A DNA stretch of 64,000 nt. It comes from Cyclobacteriaceae bacterium. Its GTDB lineage: Bacteria; Bacteroidota; Bacteroidia; Cytophagales; Cyclobacteriaceae. Below, piece by piece: positions 8,453 through 17,924 of this stretch (position 1 is its first letter; each line of letters starts with the position of its first letter). The DNA is taken from positions 186,001-250,000 of the forward strand of contig JANQEU010000095.1 in NCBI GenBank assembly GCA_028278225.1, read 5' to 3'. Below the pieces are notes generated by a model. That model was given only the letters and a program-made list of their open reading frames with translations, was not told where the DNA came from and did no database searches. A program made the translations under genes and the position numbers.

Positions 8453-11400
8453 CTAATGGCGTATAATCACTTTGTAGTACACAATACTTTTCTCCCTGAA
8501 ATCCCTGTCATAGAAGTATAGTAGATACACCCCTCCATCCACTTCACTTATATCCAGTTCGAGGCGTTGATTGTAACCCTTACGGAGTTCCTGTCGCTTG
8601 ATTGTCTCCCCCCTGAGGTCAACCAGCTTCACCTCCACTCCTTCGGCCAGCAACTTCTTATACTCAATCGTCACGCGCTCATTTGCCGGCACCGGATACA
8701 CGGCCAGGTCTTTGAAATACTTGCGATAAAAGCCGAGTTCTTCTATCACCTCAACGGTGATACCTTCTGTGGTCACAGTTGCCTGGAGCTCATACCCGTC
8801 CATCTCTTCATCCTCACTGATCTCGAACTCAATGAATGATGTAGTATCCATGGGCACACCGGGGTATTGGATATTAAGCCTGTAGAATCCGTTTGGGAGA
8901 AACCCAAATGATACTTCCCCATTGTCATCGGTTTCTTTATAAGCGATCAGCACGTACTCTTCATCGGCTGCCGGCCTTCCTCCCCCTCCTGTTGTCCTCC
9001 TTCTCAGACTACACCCGGCTTTCTTAACCCTTCTTCTGGATTCAATCCTGCCCGGGCTCTCATCCTCAAAGTCTGATTCCAGAATTATACTGATTATTCC
9101 GTCACCCTTTGTAGGGTCAAGTGGTGGTGGCTGTTGCTGCATAAATAAACTATCAGATATGAATTCACGAAGTTGCAGAATATCTGCTTCAGCCCAGTCG
9201 ATGGTGCTTTCGTAGTAAGTCGGCAGAAGTTTTACGGAATCTACTTCACCTTCATCCATCCTTAATAATAGTGTGTCTGTTCTCACAAACATCAGATAGT
9301 TGCCAAGCCGGATATCCTGAAATGAAATGCCGCTTTCGTCAATCACCTGGGGAGAAGAAGTTGTGTCATAGGGCTGGTCGGGTATCACCTCAAACAACCA
9401 TGCTTCGCCTTCATCCAATTGCGCCGGATCTCCGGTTCGGTCTGTGTAAATGGGGATAAAATCAATATCGGCCTGTGCCCATATGGCTTGGGGTTCACTT
9501 TCAAGTGTTAAATCCGTCACGATATCATTGGTAACGGACAAAGCGTAAACACCCATGTTATCAAAACCTATGTTCTCGATCAGATAGTTGTCATCGGTTG
9601 CAACTGCAACCGGCTGATCATCAAGACTCCATTGATACGTGTTTGCCGTTCCGGGCACATTGAACCCAAGCTGATAATTCAGGCCCCTGTCTATTTGGGT
9701 GGTGAAAGGGGTTCCGAAATTTGCCTGGTTACCGTAGCTTATACCCGAAATGCCTGCATTAGGTTCCAGGTCAGCAAAATCCAATTGATTATCAGATACA
9801 TCGAACGTGGTCAGGTTAGATAGTGAAGACATGTCCGGCAGTCCCGAAATTTCATTCCCGGACAGATCAATGTCAGTCAGTCCCTCAATGTCCACGATAT
9901 CTTCAGGAACAACACCGATGAGATTATTATCGCCAAGATGGATTCCTACAACCCTGTTGTCCGCCAGTGTGACGCCATTTCCATCCCATGCTGCCACGGG
10001 CGTTTGCGTCCAGTCATTACCCACCAGCCAGTTAGGACCGTCCAGGCTGTCGTACAGGGCAATTAACGATGTACTATCCCGTTTCAGCGAACTTACCCGC
10101 AGCAAAACAGGTGTGGTAACGAGCGTTAAACTCGGGACATTGGAATTGGTAACCTGCGCAGTAAAATCTCCTTCGTCCGTAAAATCCGTAACCGGCACAT
10201 CGAAGGACGGACCGGTCTGGCTTATGGGATCCTCCCCATCAAACCAGCTGTAGGAATTGGCCGAACCCGTTACCTCACGGTTCACGGTGTAGGTATCGCC
10301 GATCTGCTGCAATACGCGCATTCTTTCCAGGACTTCTTTTTGATCCCCATAAGTCGTGGTAAAGGATTGAGCAAGCAAAGATTCCAGGGTCCCGAACTGC
10401 AACCTGTTTTCCTCCACATTAAGATTTCCCAAAGCCGCCAAAGATGAGAGTTCACCCACATCCGTCAGTTCATTATCAGCCAGGTTTATGCCGGTAGTGC
10501 TTTCCAGTCCTGTAGTTACTGCAGGTAACGTTCCGGACAGATTATTCGATGGCAGGGAAATGTCAGTTACCCTCTTTTCATTCATGGTCACCCCAAACCA
10601 GCCATCCAGATCGTCACTTATCCAGCCGGTAGTGTTGAGCCATTCTGATCCGTTCGTCTGTGTGAAGATACTCACAAGGGCCGTCGAGTCGTTCACCCTG
10701 AGTTGCTCATCGAAGAATTTGCCAAGAGCTACTCGCCCTGTGGTAAAAAGATCCTGACTGGTAACAGTACCCGCCGTAGTGTTGCCGGATACCGCGCTTT
10801 GACCTAAGCTCCTATAGGTTATCCCCGTTCCGGAACCCGCTACAACTGCTTCCGAAAGATCGGTGACAATTGTTTCGCTGATAGTTGGTATTTCCACCTG
10901 CGCACCGTCATAGGTGCCGCCTTCTTCGGAAATATTCCAGTACCTGTTCTGGGAAAGATCCACTATACCATATCCGATCTGGCCAGCCGGGTCCGTATTG
11001 ACATACTCCAAACCAACCTCCGGCGCATTGCCGGTTACCCCTCTTAAAGTAACAGGAGCATACTGACCGGCGGAGCCTACCGGAAAGTCAATATCTCCGG
11101 CCCCTCCGCGGATAAGTTTTCCAATGATATAATTACTCGTATTTGAGCCGCTAATGGCCGATGATGATAATAACCGTAAATTGTCTCCAATGACCAAAAC
11201 CTTTCCGTCATTCAATTCCAGGCTACCCGACACTATTACTTCCGAAAAAATCGTTTTAGTACCCCCGCCCGCAACTGTGAGTATGTTTGGCGTGGCGGAT
11301 CCTCCCAGGTTCAGGGCCTGATCCGCACCTGTCAGTTTTATGTCCCCGGAGCCCGTATAACCACCTGACAGACCAATGTCTCCGGAGGCTACCAGAATGC

Positions 11401-11569
11401 CATTGTTAGTCACTGGCCCCATCGACGTTATGCCCTGACCGCTTACGACTGCTCCCGCAGTAATGCCAACAGGCAAACCGGTGTTGGTGAGCTGGGCCAT
11501 GAGCATGACCGAACTAAGCAGAAACCCACTATATATTGATAAGCGTTTCATGATAGATTTAGCATTCAT
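8453..11569 (-). CDS. T9SS-exported LRR/Ig protein with Arg-rich motif
   Basis: Up to 1,038 residues. The ATG at 11551 (Met7) gives a more typical signal peptide (MKRLSIYSGFLLSSVMLMAQ) than 11569; both are possible. Residues about 30-280 are a beta-rich region of short strands (GAVVSGQGITSMGPVTNNG, SGSLELNDGKVLVIGDNL) resembling surface beta-solenoids in Bacteroidota. Two LRR plus Ig-like units follow (about 290-705, SLPSNNLSGTLPAV and YQWSLDD), then the shared spacer (LLPTYYESTIDWAEAD), the Arg-rich motif (840-865), a transthyretin-like domain and a type A sorting domain (AVYPVPANERVTIEYKKL). The C-terminal cassette from the LRR units on is homologous to those of the 1,414- and 8,656-residue proteins, while the N-terminus is unrelated. 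It starts four bases after the upstream gene ends, so the two are co-transcribed. Confidence 0.83.
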   Translation of the reverse strand: MNAKSIMKRLSIYSGFLLSSVMLMAQLTNTGLPVGITAGAVVSGQGITSMGPVTNNGILVASGDIGLSGGYTGSGDIKLTGADQALNLGGSATPNILTVAGGGTKTIFSEVIVSGSLELNDGKVLVIGDNLRLLSSSAISGSNTSNYIIGKLIRGGAGDIDFPVGSAGQYAPVTLRGVTGNAPEVGLEYVNTDPAGQIGYGIVDLSQNRYWNISEEGGTYDGAQVEIPTISETIVTDLSEAVVAGSGTGITYRSLGQSAVSGNTTAGTVTSQDLFTTGRVALGKFFDEQLRVNDSTALVSIFTQTNGSEWLNTTGWISDDLDGWFGVTMNEKRVTDISLPSNNLSGTLPAVTTGLESTTGINLADNELTDVGELSSLAALGNLNVEENRLQFGTLESLLAQSFTTTYGDQKEVLERMRVLQQIGDTYTVNREVTGSANSYSWFDGEDPISQTGPSFDVPVTDFTDEGDFTAQVTNSNVPSLTLVTTPVLLRVSSLKRDSTSLIALYDSLDGPNWLVGNDWTQTPVAAWDGNGVTLADNRVVGIHLGDNNLIGVVPEDIVDIEGLTDIDLSGNEISGLPDMSSLSNLTTFDVSDNQLDFADLEPNAGISGISYGNQANFGTPFTTQIDRGLNYQLGFNVPGTANTYQWSLDDQPVAVATDDNYLIENIGFDNMGVYALSVTNDIVTDLTLESEPQAIWAQADIDFIPIYTDRTGDPAQLDEGEAWLFEVIPDQPYDTTSSPQVIDESGISFQDIRLGNYLMFVRTDTLLLRMDEGEVDSVKLLPTYYESTIDWAEADILQLREFISDSLFMQQQPPPLDPTKGDGIISIILESDFEDESPGRIESRRRVKKAGCSLRRRTTGGGGRPAADEEYVLIAYKETDDNGEVSFGFLPNGFYRLNIQYPGVPMDTTSFIEFEISEDEEMDGYELQATVTTEGITVEVIEELGFYRKYFKDLAVYPVPANERVTIEYKKLLAEGVEVKLVDLRGETIKRQELRKGYNQRLELDISEVDGGVYLLYFYDRDFREKSIVYYKVIIRH
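8975..9052 (-). other. Conserved Arg-rich Cys-containing motif, copy 2
   Basis: Codes for residues 840-865 of the LRR protein (numbered from 11569). The 26 amino acids are the same as in copies 1 and 3, whereas the codons differ heavily: for example the four glycines of GGGG are GGA GGG GGA GGA here, GGT GGC GGC GGG in copy 1 and GGG GGA GGT GGC in copy 3. Confidence 0.9.
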
Positions 11570-11573
11570 CGAA

Positions 11574-14500
11574 TTAGTCTGCCTGAGTAACAGTATACCT
11601 TACTCTGACAGCATACAGCCTGGTCAGATCGGAATGTGATCGTCCTGTAAAACGAATTATGTATGAATAAAGCGAATTGTCAATGGTTGCATTCGATATG
11701 CTATTTTGAACAATTGTTTGAATCGTTCCATTTTGAGTTGATGTTTCAGCCGTACCCATTATTGCATTATTGCCAGTAGTATGTTCTATTCTATGCATTC
11801 GTGCACGTACAGTAAATGCCACCGTGTCGTTGTTGTATAGATAACCTGTCAGCTCATCGACAATTGCTCCATCTGGTAGGTTGACCTGAACATCTGCATA
11901 TGCCAATGCTGTAGGTGCTCCTGTATTACCGTAAAAATTTCGATAATAAGTTGTTGCATTAAGTGTGACCAAATCGTAATCCTGGCCACCTTGGCTCTTT
12001 GCATGAGCGAAGGCTGCAGCCGGAAATGATGCATATCGCGTCTTTGCGGATGCATACTTAAATTCACTGGCTCCATCCACCTGCACGTTACCCACAACAT
12101 CCAGCGCTTCACCCGGGGTAATGCCGATACCCACATTTCCTGTTCCCGCTTCGATAACGACCCTGTCAGTAGTTCCCAAGGTAGTGCCTTCAGCTATTTT
12201 AAAGTTGAACCCATCGTCCGCATCCACCCCTTGGACAAAGTTTTGCGTTCCTGCATTGGTACTGGTAAATTGAAGAGAAGCATCTGAGTTAACATCATTA
12301 CCATCATCGGTAATGATAACATCCGGAGTGGTCGTTCCCGAAGCTCTGACGTCCAAGGATGTGCCCAGAGCCGGACTGTCTCCATTGATCACCAGTCCAT
12401 CATTCTTCAGGTTCATTCTGGTATTCAATGTGAACGGGGTGCCGGCTGTTCCACTCGGAATGGCAAAAAATCCGATCGCTTCATCTTGCAAAACGATAGT
12501 ACTGGCGGGTGCGGAATTAATATAATTACCCGCGCCATCTACGTTTTTGGCAATGGCCTTATCTCCTCCAAGATCGAAGAAATTGAAAAGACTTCCTATT
12601 TCAAAAGTAGAATTTGGAGCGCTGGTTCCAATGCCAACTTTATAATCTCCATTACCCAAAACAATGGTTCTTCCTATATTGGCAACGGTCCCGGCGCCAA
12701 TTGCCACTGCACTATCGGCGGAACTTTGTGCGTTTGCTCCAATCGAAATGGCCTTATCCGCAGTTGTGCTGGACTGGAAACCAATGGCAATACCACTGGT
12801 CCCACTGGCATTAATGAAAGCGGCATTCCCGAGCGCCAGACTTTGATAACCCTGAGCGGCAGCTCCCGCCCCAACGGCAGTTGCCGTATCTCCGATGGCG
12901 TTGGCTCCCCTGCCAATAGCAACGGAATTCCATAACCCGGTAGACTGGTGGCCTACGGCCACTCCCGCTATGTTGTTTGCGGATGCCAAAGTCCCAATAG
13001 CAACGGAATTTGTATTCGTAATGGAAGTGTTTCCAATGGTTACGGCATCAGATCCGGATGAGTTAGCCGAAGTGCCCAGTGAAACATTGTCCGTTCCTAC
13101 AGATGAAGCTCCGCTTCCGCCAACCAGGCTGCTGTTGCCATCCAGGGTCACAGCCGCAGCAGGGAGTGGTTGCCACGTGCCATTACCGGATGCATCTGAA
13201 GTGAGTACATAATCCGTTCCCGGACTGTCAGTAATTTGAATTGGATTTGTTCCGTTCAGCCTGAGGTCCGGGCCGGAAGTCGTATTATCAATTTGTAATA
13301 CCGGACTGGTATTGGCTCCGCCGCTTGAATTGAGGAAAAGGGCGCTTCCCGAACTTCCCGAATGATCCATTTGGATCCCGGTCCCATTGTTGGTCTTGTT
13401 GGTGTAGATTGCCTGGCCTGTCCCGTTATTATTTACAGAGACAGCAGCGGCACCGCTTCCGGAATTCGTAATTTGAAATGATGCAGCGCTACCGGTTCCA
13501 CTTGTATTGCTGACCAGTGCGGATTGTGTACTGGAAGGTTGAATGATCTGGAACTCTCCTGCAGGTCCGCCTGTCCCCGTGTGAATGCCGTGAACAGCCC
13601 TGGCGCCCCCGGCATTTCCATCTGTTTCGCCAATTAATGCGGACTGATCACTTGATGTGTTGGAAACTTCAAATTTGGCAACTCCTCCAAGACCTATGTT
13701 ATCAATGAAAAACGGACTGGAGGTCCCATCATTTATCGATTCACTTACAGGGAAATTCAAACCGATCAAGTCCAGCCACTGACCGCTCTGATAGCCCTGC
13801 AGGGTATTTGCGCCCCCTTCATCGAGTCGTATCATCCCGTCTTCCGGCGACCCGATACCTTTGAAATCGCTGACTTGAACTGACCCTTTGAAATAAGCAT
13901 TCCCAATGCTATCAAGCTTAAGCAAGTTTGAAACTGACATTGCGGCCAGGGCATCTGTTCCGGCAGTTTGGCTGGTTCCGGTTAAAAACTCCACGTTCCC
14001 ATCATTTAGGAAAATGAAGCTTGCAAAATCGGTATTTGTATATTCCAGAATTGTACCATTGGGATGCAGGTTATCAGCGACAACTTCCCCGACAATACTC
14101 GCTCCGTCATCAAAATGGAAGATCCCCAGATTATTCCCAATTTGCAATGGGCTTTGCGGACTGGCTGTGCCAATCCCTACATTTGTGCCATCACTATAAA
14201 TGTTGGAGGATGTTAGTCCGGTACCATTGCCCCGGGGAACTTCAAGATTCGTATTAAAGGTTGCTGTTTCTGTCGCTGCTTCCAGTTCCGATAAGGCATT
14301 CTTCACCCCCGTGTTATCCGTTATGATATTTCCTCCGAAAGTCCCTAAATCCGTCGAGTTGGCAGGCAATCCACTCAGTGATACGAGGTCATTTGCGATA
14401 CCATCTGTGGTAGTCAAGGAGGTCTGCACAGATTCGGTTGCGCCTTCCAGTTCCGATAAGGCATTCTTCACCCCCGTGTTATCCGTTATGATATTTCCTC

Positions 14501-16796
14501 CGAAAGTCCCCAAATCCGTGGTGTTGGCAGGCAATCCACTCAGTGATACCAGATCATTTGCAATGCCATCTGTGGTAGTCAAGGAGGTCTGCACGGATTC
14601 TGTAGCGCCTTCAAGCTCCTCCAGAGCATTTTTCACATCGGTAAAATCAGAAATGATATTTCCGGTAAACATCCCCAAATCAGTCGTATTAGCCGGTAAT
14701 CCGCTCAATGATACCAGGTCATTCGCTATTCCATCAGTTGTGCTTGAGGAGGCTTGAACCGATTCCGTGGCGCCTTCCAGTTCCGTAAGCGCGTTCAAAA
14801 CAGTCGTATTATCAGTGATAATATTTCCCCCAGGCATTCCGACATCATTCAGGTCGGATGCAACTTCATCCATGGCACTTTGAATGTCGGATCCACTAAG
14901 AAATCCAACTATTGCATTGTTATACGATACTTCACTGGCATTCTGATCATCTGTAAAATTTGTCCTTGCCTCAGATATGATCTGCCCGGATCCGTTGGTA
15001 GTAACCACCTGGTCAGGCCCTGGTTGATAGTGAATTGCATCCCCCGAAATGTCCGTAGCAAACAAAGAATATTGTGTTCCTGACGCAATTTTATCAAGCG
15101 TTACTGCACCGGAAGCGATCTTGGCATTCAAAATGCCATTGTCCCGAACTTCCAAAACATCCGCAACGGTTTGCAAGGTTACGCCATCGGTATTTACGTC
15201 AATTGGAGCTCCGTTACTTCCCACAAGTCCGGCGCCTGCAATACTGGCTGCCATATCAAATTCATTCAATGCTCCGGCCTGGACCTGAAAACCGGCCAGA
15301 AAAGTGCCGCTGATATCTCCGGCAGGGTTTGGAACAGCGGTATCTGTCAGGTATCCTTCATCGTTGTTAAGCAACGAAATATCCTCTCCCTCTGTCATTA
15401 CCGTCGATTCCAGTTTGGAGGCCATGATGTTGGCACCAATATTTATATCTACATCGGTGATTGCTCCATCAATAATTTCATTAGTCCCAACACTGCTTAC
15501 ACTTGGTGTTGCTGTTACACCTGATAATCCACTTCCATCACCACTGATTGTTCCGGATACTGTTAAGTTATTGGTCATGGTGATATCACCTGATTGCAAT
15601 ATTCTCATTCTTTCAGTGGAACCAGCAGTGCCATTTGCGGTCGTGGCGAAGATCAGTTCACCACCATTAGCGCCGCTTGTCCAGTTTTCCGAGGCAACCG
15701 ATTCAATGGTTGCACTATTGTCAATATCCATGATCCCCGTGCCATAATATCCGTTAAAGACAATTTCACCCAGCAGGTCATCCTGCTGAATGGCTTCCGG
15801 TGAAGTTTGCGTACCTCTTCCTGACAGCAATATGATCCCGGTACGGTTCAAAGACGGGTCAACGCTGTAAGTACCCGCAGCTATCAATGAACCACCTCCG
15901 ACATTATCGTCAATGACCTGAAGTGTCTGGCCTCCGGGGGCAGGAACGATGGACGTGGATCCAAAAACAACATTTGTGGCATCATCCGTAAATGGTGAGT
16001 TGAATGAAGGAGTTACGTTTGTCAGGCCACTGCCATCTCCTGTAAAGGAAGTGGCGGTAACGGTACCGGTTGTTTGCACGTTCTGGCTTCCAAAATCAGG
16101 GTTGACTTTTGTGCCATCTATTGCGGCGGCATTGTCAATATCTGTGTTGGTAATCGATCCGTCGGTGATCTCACCGGACCCTATACTCCCGACAGCAATA
16201 ACCGGTGATACACCTGTAAGCTGGGATCCGTCCACAGCGGGGAGGGCTCCGGAAGCATCCAGTTGCAGCACTTCATTCGGGCCGGTACCAGCATCCAAAG
16301 ATGCTGCTGTTCCCAGGATGTCGAGATCACCCTGAAGCTCCAAAAAAGCGTTTTGAACATCCGTGGAAGTAAGATTTCCACTTGGCAAAAGAGGTATTTC
16401 GTCAGCAGTCTGAAGTTCGTTAGTCGAATCCAGGTCGCCGGTACTGGCGATCTGCCCAAGCGAATCAATCTCCAATCCAAGGCCGATGGCGACAGTCTGG
16501 CTGACTGGCTGCCAGGCACCACTGTTCCAGAAATAGAACTGGTTCTCATCAGCATCAAATACCAATAATCCATTTTCAGCGGCTGTCAGGCTGCTTGTAA
16601 AAGCAACTGCAGTGCGCTGGGCAGTTGTTAACTTCGGTACCAGGAATCCCTGATCATTTGTGGGAGAGATGAGTTCCAAAACTGCCCGTGGATTTGGTGT
16701 CTCAGTACCAATTCCTACTGCATTTTGAGCATAGACGATATTGGCGAGGGCGAACAAAAAGATTGGAACAAGCCCTCTTAACAGGAAGCTTTTCAT
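11574..16796 (-). CDS. Large tail-fibre/YadA-head-like surface protein
   Basis: 1,740 residues with a signal peptide (MKSFLLRGLVPIFLFALANIVYAQ) followed by NAVGIGTETPNPRAVLELIS and FLVPKLTTAQRTA, the common start of Bacteroidota tail-fibre-like surface proteins. Residues about 655-840 hold a 55-residue tandem repeat (see 14270-14838). Residues about 1234-1400 are YadA-head-type repeats (NSVAIGTLAS, NSVAIGRGAN, KAISIGANAQ, SAVAIGAG), which in trimeric adhesins form left-handed beta-rolls, so the protein may be a trimer. The last 190 residues form a globular domain ending RLYAVRVRYTVTQAD. No T9SS sorting domain, YadA membrane anchor or lipobox is visible, so how it reaches the surface is open. 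It is the first gene of the minus-strand operon; the next gene starts four bases after its stop. Confidence 0.8.
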   Translation of the reverse strand: MKSFLLRGLVPIFLFALANIVYAQNAVGIGTETPNPRAVLELISPTNDQGFLVPKLTTAQRTAVAFTSSLTAAENGLLVFDADENQFYFWNSGAWQPVSQTVAIGLGLEIDSLGQIASTGDLDSTNELQTADEIPLLPSGNLTSTDVQNAFLELQGDLDILGTAASLDAGTGPNEVLQLDASGALPAVDGSQLTGVSPVIAVGSIGSGEITDGSITNTDIDNAAAIDGTKVNPDFGSQNVQTTGTVTATSFTGDGSGLTNVTPSFNSPFTDDATNVVFGSTSIVPAPGGQTLQVIDDNVGGGSLIAAGTYSVDPSLNRTGIILLSGRGTQTSPEAIQQDDLLGEIVFNGYYGTGIMDIDNSATIESVASENWTSGANGGELIFATTANGTAGSTERMRILQSGDITMTNNLTVSGTISGDGSGLSGVTATPSVSSVGTNEIIDGAITDVDINIGANIMASKLESTVMTEGEDISLLNNDEGYLTDTAVPNPAGDISGTFLAGFQVQAGALNEFDMAASIAGAGLVGSNGAPIDVNTDGVTLQTVADVLEVRDNGILNAKIASGAVTLDKIASGTQYSLFATDISGDAIHYQPGPDQVVTTNGSGQIISEARTNFTDDQNASEVSYNNAIVGFLSGSDIQSAMDEVASDLNDVGMPGGNIITDNTTVLNALTELEGATESVQASSSTTDGIANDLVSLSGLPANTTDLGMFTGNIISDFTDVKNALEELEGATESVQTSLTTTDGIANDLVSLSGLPANTTDLGTFGGNIITDNTGVKNALSELEGATESVQTSLTTTDGIANDLVSLSGLPANSTDLGTFGGNIITDNTGVKNALSELEAATETATFNTNLEVPRGNGTGLTSSNIYSDGTNVGIGTASPQSPLQIGNNLGIFHFDDGASIVGEVVADNLHPNGTILEYTNTDFASFIFLNDGNVEFLTGTSQTAGTDALAAMSVSNLLKLDSIGNAYFKGSVQVSDFKGIGSPEDGMIRLDEGGANTLQGYQSGQWLDLIGLNFPVSESINDGTSSPFFIDNIGLGGVAKFEVSNTSSDQSALIGETDGNAGGARAVHGIHTGTGGPAGEFQIIQPSSTQSALVSNTSGTGSAASFQITNSGSGAAAVSVNNNGTGQAIYTNKTNNGTGIQMDHSGSSGSALFLNSSGGANTSPVLQIDNTTSGPDLRLNGTNPIQITDSPGTDYVLTSDASGNGTWQPLPAAAVTLDGNSSLVGGSGASSVGTDNVSLGTSANSSGSDAVTIGNTSITNTNSVAIGTLASANNIAGVAVGHQSTGLWNSVAIGRGANAIGDTATAVGAGAAAQGYQSLALGNAAFINASGTSGIAIGFQSSTTADKAISIGANAQSSADSAVAIGAGTVANIGRTIVLGNGDYKVGIGTSAPNSTFEIGSLFNFFDLGGDKAIAKNVDGAGNYINSAPASTIVLQDEAIGFFAIPSGTAGTPFTLNTRMNLKNDGLVINGDSPALGTSLDVRASGTTTPDVIITDDGNDVNSDASLQFTSTNAGTQNFVQGVDADDGFNFKIAEGTTLGTTDRVVIEAGTGNVGIGITPGEALDVVGNVQVDGASEFKYASAKTRYASFPAAAFAHAKSQGGQDYDLVTLNATTYYRNFYGNTGAPTALAYADVQVNLPDGAIVDELTGYLYNNDTVAFTVRARMHRIEHTTGNNAIMGTAETSTQNGTIQTIVQNSISNATIDNSLYSYIIRFTGRSHSDLTRLYAVRVRYTVTQAD
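14270..14838 (-). repeat. 165-bp (55-residue) tandem repeat inside the tail-fibre-like gene
   Basis: Three full units and a partial fourth with a period of exactly 165 bp; the anchor TCCAG / TCAAG recurs at 14281, 14446, 14611 and 14776. The coding unit is GNIITDNTGVKNALSELEGATESV... ending with SLSGLPANTTDLG. Units at 14281 and 14446 are nearly identical at DNA level; those at 14611 and 14776 have diverged. This points to recent unequal duplication at one end of the array, so the copy number may vary between strains. Confidence 0.9.
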
Positions 16797-17018
16797 AGTG
16801 GCGTGGTTAATTGTCTTATTCTTAGGTTTTATTGTCCAAAAACAGGAAACTTACTAAGATAATAAGTTCACCTCAAGAACTCAAATTATTTTCCTTGTTT
16901 TATTTCTATTAAATCTTGGTTTAGTCTAAATAGGATAGTCAGAAACCAGTCAACCTCCCCTCTTTAAAACGACGGAACTTCAATCTTACTTGGGATTAAA
17001 GAGGGTTGGATTTGGCAA

Positions 17019-17045
17019 TGTATACACTTATGTATATACTTGTAA
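17019..17045. promoter_or_regulatory. Putative VapBC operator
   Basis: Two direct copies of TGTATAYACT (17019-17028 and 17031-17040) lie 22 bases before the antitoxin ATG, each containing a small palindrome (GTATAC and GTATATAC). VapB-type antitoxins with an AbrB fold bind such repeats and repress their own operon together with VapC. The position fits autoregulation; binding is inferred. Confidence 0.5.
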
Positions 17046-17061
17046 TAAATCCTAAGAATTC

Positions 17062-17292
17062 ATGAAAGTGACTAAGGTTTTTACTAGTGGAAATAGCCAG
17101 GCAGTACGTCTTCCCAAGGAATTTCAATCCAGGGAAAAGGAATTGTATATCCAAAAGGTGGGTAATTCATTGGTTTTATTGCCAACTAAAAATCCATGGA
17201 AATCCTTTGAGGAAAGTTTCGATCAATTCTCATCGGATTACATGGCGGAGGGTAGAGATCAGCCTGCTATGCAAAAGAGGAAATCACTATAA
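17062..17292 (+). CDS. vapB: VapB-type antitoxin (SpoVT/AbrB fold)
   Basis: 76 residues. The N-terminal half, KVTKVFTSGNSQAVRLPKEF then ELYIQKVGNSLVLLP, is the swapped-hairpin AbrB/MazE DNA-binding domain typical of VapB antitoxins. The C-terminal half (NPWKSFEESFDQFSSDYM) is the amphipathic segment that wraps the toxin. Its TAA overlaps the toxin ATG in TAATG, so the two are translationally coupled. It should neutralise VapC and repress the operon through the repeats upstream. The pair stands alone between two minus-strand adhesin loci and is probably a mobile insert. Confidence 0.9.
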   Translation: MKVTKVFTSGNSQAVRLPKEFQSREKELYIQKVGNSLVLLPTKNPWKSFEESFDQFSSDYMAEGRDQPAMQKRKSL

Positions 17293-17705
17293 TGTATCTT
17301 TTGGATACTAATATTTGTATTTACCTGATAAAACGCCATCCGATTCATGTTGTTGAAAAACTGAAATCAATAGCTCCCATTCACATCAAAATTTCATCTG
17401 TTACGCTTGGTGAATTGGAATATGGTGTTTTCAAAAGTTTGCAACGTGAACAAAACCGGATCGCATTACTGAATTTCGCGTCAGCGTTCGAAATAATCCC
17501 TTTTAACGACGACGACGCAGAACATTATGGACAAATAAGAGCTTTTCTTGAAAAAAGAGGCAAACCTATCGGACCATATGATTTACAAATTGGAGCTCAA
17601 GCGTTATCAAGGAATTTGAAACTTGTAACTAACAACGTAAAGGAATTTGACAGGATCCCGGGTTTAAAAATTGAAAACTGGATCCAGCCCGGAAGCTTAA
17701 AATAG
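17292..17705 (+). CDS. vapC: VapC toxin, PIN-domain ribonuclease
   Basis: 137 residues, the normal length for VapC. It begins MYLLDTNICIYLIKRHP, with the first catalytic Asp at residue 5, followed by the conserved Glu in VTLGELEYG and a further acidic site in GPYDLQIGAQAL; LVTNNVKEFDRIPGLKIENW is the typical C-terminal strand-helix. VapC proteins are Mg-dependent endoribonucleases that cut tRNA or rRNA; the specific target cannot be read here. All key acidic residues are present, so the gene looks intact. Confidence 0.92.
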   Translation: MYLLDTNICIYLIKRHPIHVVEKLKSIAPIHIKISSVTLGELEYGVFKSLQREQNRIALLNFASAFEIIPFNDDDAEHYGQIRAFLEKRGKPIGPYDLQIGAQALSRNLKLVTNNVKEFDRIPGLKIENWIQPGSLK

Positions 17706-17804
17706 TCTTGGTTCGGGATATTGAGTGTTCATCATGCCTGAAAAATAGTTCATACTAGCAGGGAAAGGGTATCTAGTTCAACACCACATTCTGAGCGTTA
17801 TGAG

Positions 17805-17858
17805 ATTGCGGAAATTTTTACCCCAACACCTTAAATATTGGGCTAAAAATTCCGCAAT
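17805..17858. terminator. Imperfect hairpin between vapC and the giant T9SS gene
   Basis: The arms 17805-17826 and 17838-17858 pair over about 20 bases with one bulge and one mismatch (outer ATTGCGG with CCGCAAT, inner CCCAA with TTGGG) around an 11-nt loop. It lies in the 219-bp gap between two convergent genes (vapC ends 17705, the minus-strand gene ends 17925). The arms contain A/T runs but no clear T-tract follows, so it may be a terminator or a remnant of a mobile repeat. Confidence 0.5.
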
Positions 17859-17924
17859 GATGCTCTTACCAGCTTCTTTTGATCGTTCATATCCCAATTC
17901 AAGCCGCCAAGACATGAGTAAAGT

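Noticed and set aside
14200-14757. Open frame of 185 codons on the plus strand
   Set aside because: It lies opposite the 165-bp repeat of the tail-fibre-like gene and simply mirrors that repeat; the minus-strand frame has the signal peptide and domain content.
11574-16796. Prophage tail fibre and therefore a prophage
   Set aside because: The protein has a signal peptide and no phage genes lie nearby; the similarity is to Bacteroidota surface proteins that use the same fold.
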